The notes below the pieces were generated by a model. The model saw only the letters and a program-made list of their open reading frames with translations. It did not search any database and was not told where the DNA came from. DNA of 42,418 bases from Betaproteobacteria bacterium. GTDB lineage: Bacteria > Pseudomonadota > Gammaproteobacteria > Burkholderiales > Ga0077523. Both the position numbers and the translations under genes were made by a program. Positions 40,611-42,418 of this stretch are shown in pieces. The stretch covers positions 1 to 42,418 of the forward strand of contig JANXYG010000035.1 in assembly GCA_025350245.1 (NCBI GenBank), in the 5' to 3' direction. The first letter of the stretch is position 1, and each line of letters opens with the position of its first letter.

Positions 40611-42338
40611 TTACTGCGGATCGAACAGCGCGAACACGTGCACGATGCCGCCTTTACGCATGTCCTTCAGGTGCGGCGCGCCGCCCTTGCCGCCCCAGGT
40701 GGCCCAGCCGGTCCAGCCGCCCCAGCCCGACGGCACGGCGATGTACTGCTTGCCGTCCACGGCGAACGCGACCGGGCTACCGACGATGCCGGACCCGGTC
40801 TGGTACGACCAGAGTTCTTCGCCGGTGTTGATGTCGAACGCCTTGAACTCGCCTTCCGGTGTGCCGGCGAAGGTGAGTCCGCCGCCGGTGGTCAGCACGC
40901 CGCTGGTGAAGGGCGACGGTGCCGCGACCGTCCACTTCTTTTCGCCGGTGGCCGCGTCGAACCCGACCAGTTGGCCGTAGCCCTTGATCCAGTCGGCCTC
41001 GGCGATGCCGAGGTTGTACTTGCCCTCGACCCGCTCGGATTTGCCGGCCAGGATGTCGGCGCAGATCTCGCGGCTCGGCACCACCACCATCTTCGCCACC
41101 GGGCTGTAGCTCATCGGATTCCACCACTTGCCGCCTTCGGAGGCGGGACATACGTGGATGGCTTTTTTATCGTAGGTCGGCACCTTGTCTTGCGCGACGA
41201 TCGGACGGCCCTCCGCGGTGAATCCGGTGGCCCAGTTCACCGTCGAGATTTCCTTGGCCCAGCCGAACTTGCCGTTGGTGCGGTCGATCGAGTACAGGAA
41301 GCCGTTGCGGTCGCCGTGCAGCCAGACCTTCTTGCCGCCGACGTTGGCCAGGATGGTCTCGTTGACGCCGTCGAAATCCCACACGTCCCACGGCGTGTAC
41401 TGGTAGTGGAACTTGTACTCGCCGGTGTCCGGATTGAGCGCGAGCGTGGAGTTGGTGTACAGGTTGTCACCGATGCGGCCCATGCCGTCCCAATCGGGAT
41501 TCGGATTGCCGGTGCTCCAGTAGAGCGTGTCGAGTTCGGGGTCGTACGAACCGGTGATCCAGGTCGAGCCGCCGCCGTACTTCGCGGCCTCCATGTCGGT
41601 ATTGCCCCAGGTGTCGGCGCCGGGTTCGCCCGGTGCCGGGATGGTGTACTTGCGCCATGCCATGGCGCCGGTCTCGGCGTCGTAGGCATCGATCCACAGC
41701 CGCGTCGGGTACTCCGCGCCCGACATGCCCACCACAACCTTGCCCTTCACCACCAGCGGGGCCACCGTCATGGTCTGAGCCTTGGTCCAGTCGCCGACCT
41801 GCACGTCCCAGACTTCCTTGCCGGTCTTGCGATCGAGCGCAATCAGATGCGCGTCGGGGGTCGCGAAATACACCTTGTTGCCGAACACGGCAGCGCCGCG
41901 GTTGCCGACGTCGCAGCACATCATCTTGCCGATGTTGTCGGGCAGCGGATGGGCAAACGACCAAAGTTCCTTGCCGGTCTTCGCGTCGAGCGAGTAAATC
42001 TTGCCGTGGGCGGCGGTGACGTACATCACGCCGTCGACCACGATCGGCGTGGTGTTCTGCGCGTCGAGCGTGCCGAGCGAGAACGAGTACACCGGCACCA
42101 GACGCTTCACCGTCTTGGCGTTGATGCGGGCGAGCGGGCTGTAGCGCGTGCCCGCGTAGTCGCGGCCGGCCATCAACCAGTTGCTGCCCTCCTTCGGGGC
42201 GTTGAGCAGCATCTCTTCGGTGACCGGCGTGTGGGTCGGGTCGGCAAGCGCGATCGGTGCAAGACCGGCGAGAACGACACCACTAGCCGCGGCGAGCAGG
42301 GCGCCGACACGGGTCGAGCGTGGGAAAGATCGTGGCAT
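40611..42338 (-). CDS. PQQ-dependent alcohol dehydrogenase, lanthanide-type active site
   Basis: A 575-residue periplasmic quinoprotein (signal peptide 1-32, cleavage after A-L-A), eight-bladed propeller, methanol/ethanol dehydrogenase family. It has the vicinal Cys141-Cys142 (M-M-C-C-D), tryptophan-docking repeats such as A-L-D-R-K-T-G-K-E-V-W, the metal Glu209 (G-M-S-G-A-E), Asn278 (S-T-G-N-P), and W-D-F-D-G-V-N with Asp321 and Asp323. Asp323, two residues after the catalytic Asp, is the mark of lanthanide-dependent enzymes (XoxF, PedH/ExaF); calcium enzymes have Ala or Ser. The loop after Glu209 (E-Y-P-T-R-L-W) differs from the classical E-x-G-V-R-G-x. It may therefore be a separate clade, and I give no gene symbol. 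GGAG is 10 bases before the ATG at 42338. The following gene is the cytochrome. Confidence 0.9.
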   Translation of the reverse strand: MPRSFPRSTRVGALLAAASGVVLAGLAPIALADPTHTPVTEEMLLNAPKEGSNWLMAGRDYAGTRYSPLARINAKTVKRLVPVYSFSLGTLDAQNTTPIVVDGVMYVTAAHGKIYSLDAKTGKELWSFAHPLPDNIGKMMCCDVGNRGAAVFGNKVYFATPDAHLIALDRKTGKEVWDVQVGDWTKAQTMTVAPLVVKGKVVVGMSGAEYPTRLWIDAYDAETGAMAWRKYTIPAPGEPGADTWGNTDMEAAKYGGGSTWITGSYDPELDTLYWSTGNPNPDWDGMGRIGDNLYTNSTLALNPDTGEYKFHYQYTPWDVWDFDGVNETILANVGGKKVWLHGDRNGFLYSIDRTNGKFGWAKEISTVNWATGFTAEGRPIVAQDKVPTYDKKAIHVCPASEGGKWWNPMSYSPVAKMVVVPSREICADILAGKSERVEGKYNLGIAEADWIKGYGQLVGFDAATGEKKWTVAAPSPFTSGVLTTGGGLTFAGTPEGEFKAFDINTGEELWSYQTGSGIVGSPVAFAVDGKQYIAVPSGWGGWTGWATWGGKGGAPHLKDMRKGGIVHVFALFDPQ

Positions 42339-42418
42339 GGCAGGCAATCTCCGGTGGATTTTCGGGTGCTTCCGTGTTTTCGTGCGAAACGCATCGGCCC
42401 TACGATGCAAGAGTACTG

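Overview
The window looks like a chromosomal segment of a high-GC betaproteobacterium, most likely in the order Burkholderiales. The evidence is a DUF3460 protein, a bacterial SUI1 protein, oligopeptidase B, a urea/amide-type ABC transporter, and GC-rich intergenic repeats of a kind I associate with Burkholderiales. No rRNA, tRNA, CRISPR array or complete transposase gene was seen.

Region by region: (1) 1-1430 is a graveyard of gene fragments (PEP-mutase-like, DUF6883, a RibD/DHFR-type C-terminus carrying a 7-bp tandem repeat). (2) 1431-2633 is a small minus-strand cluster: Cys-rich CWC protein, antibiotic-biosynthesis-monooxygenase-like protein and GFA/CENP-V protein. (3) 2671-4820 is a lower-GC island with a class II-type Fic protein, a 33-codon ORF, a cluster of alternating REP-like units and a 125-bp element bounded by inverted repeats. 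(4) 4878-12000 holds ordinary metabolic genes: a PQQ-type sugar dehydrogenase, a carboxymuconolactone-decarboxylase-like protein, a DegP-like protease with its terminator, SUI1, a conserved hypothetical, ketopantoate reductase and an oxalate-CoA-ligase-like synthetase.

(5) 12291-14064 is a two-gene unit, an OLD/AAA-type ABC ATPase and a small TOPRIM-like (DUF4276/RloB-like) protein. It is the best candidate for an under-described, possibly anti-phage system. (6) 14247-22507 is a signalling block: a frameshifted DUF2780 gene, an OmpR/QseC-type two-component pair, a truncated outer-membrane-type gene, and a translationally coupled pair of a six-PAS histidine kinase and a REC-HPt-REC-like-REC-GGDEF regulator. 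(7) 22635-25676 has an MFS transporter, a luciferase-like oxidoreductase and a secreted cupin-like protein.

(8) 26191-31092 is a complete five-gene branched-chain-amino-acid/urea-type ABC importer with GC-rich repeats inside and after the operon. (9) 31176-38247 carries an HCCA-isomerase-like protein, two secreted proteins (one with Sel1 repeats), DUF3460, oligopeptidase B, a cupin and a Tat-exported SMP-30 protein. (10) 38568-42338 has an EamA exporter, a PNPOx-like protein, and a periplasmic PQQ alcohol dehydrogenase with the Asp-x-Asp signature of lanthanide enzymes next to a c-type cytochrome that is its likely electron acceptor.

The periplasmic PQQ dehydrogenases, the SMP-30 lactonase-like protein and the cytochrome fit an aerobic oxidative lifestyle on alcohols and sugars. 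The ABC importer would supply nitrogen from urea, amides or amino acids. No PQQ biosynthesis or urease genes lie in the window.
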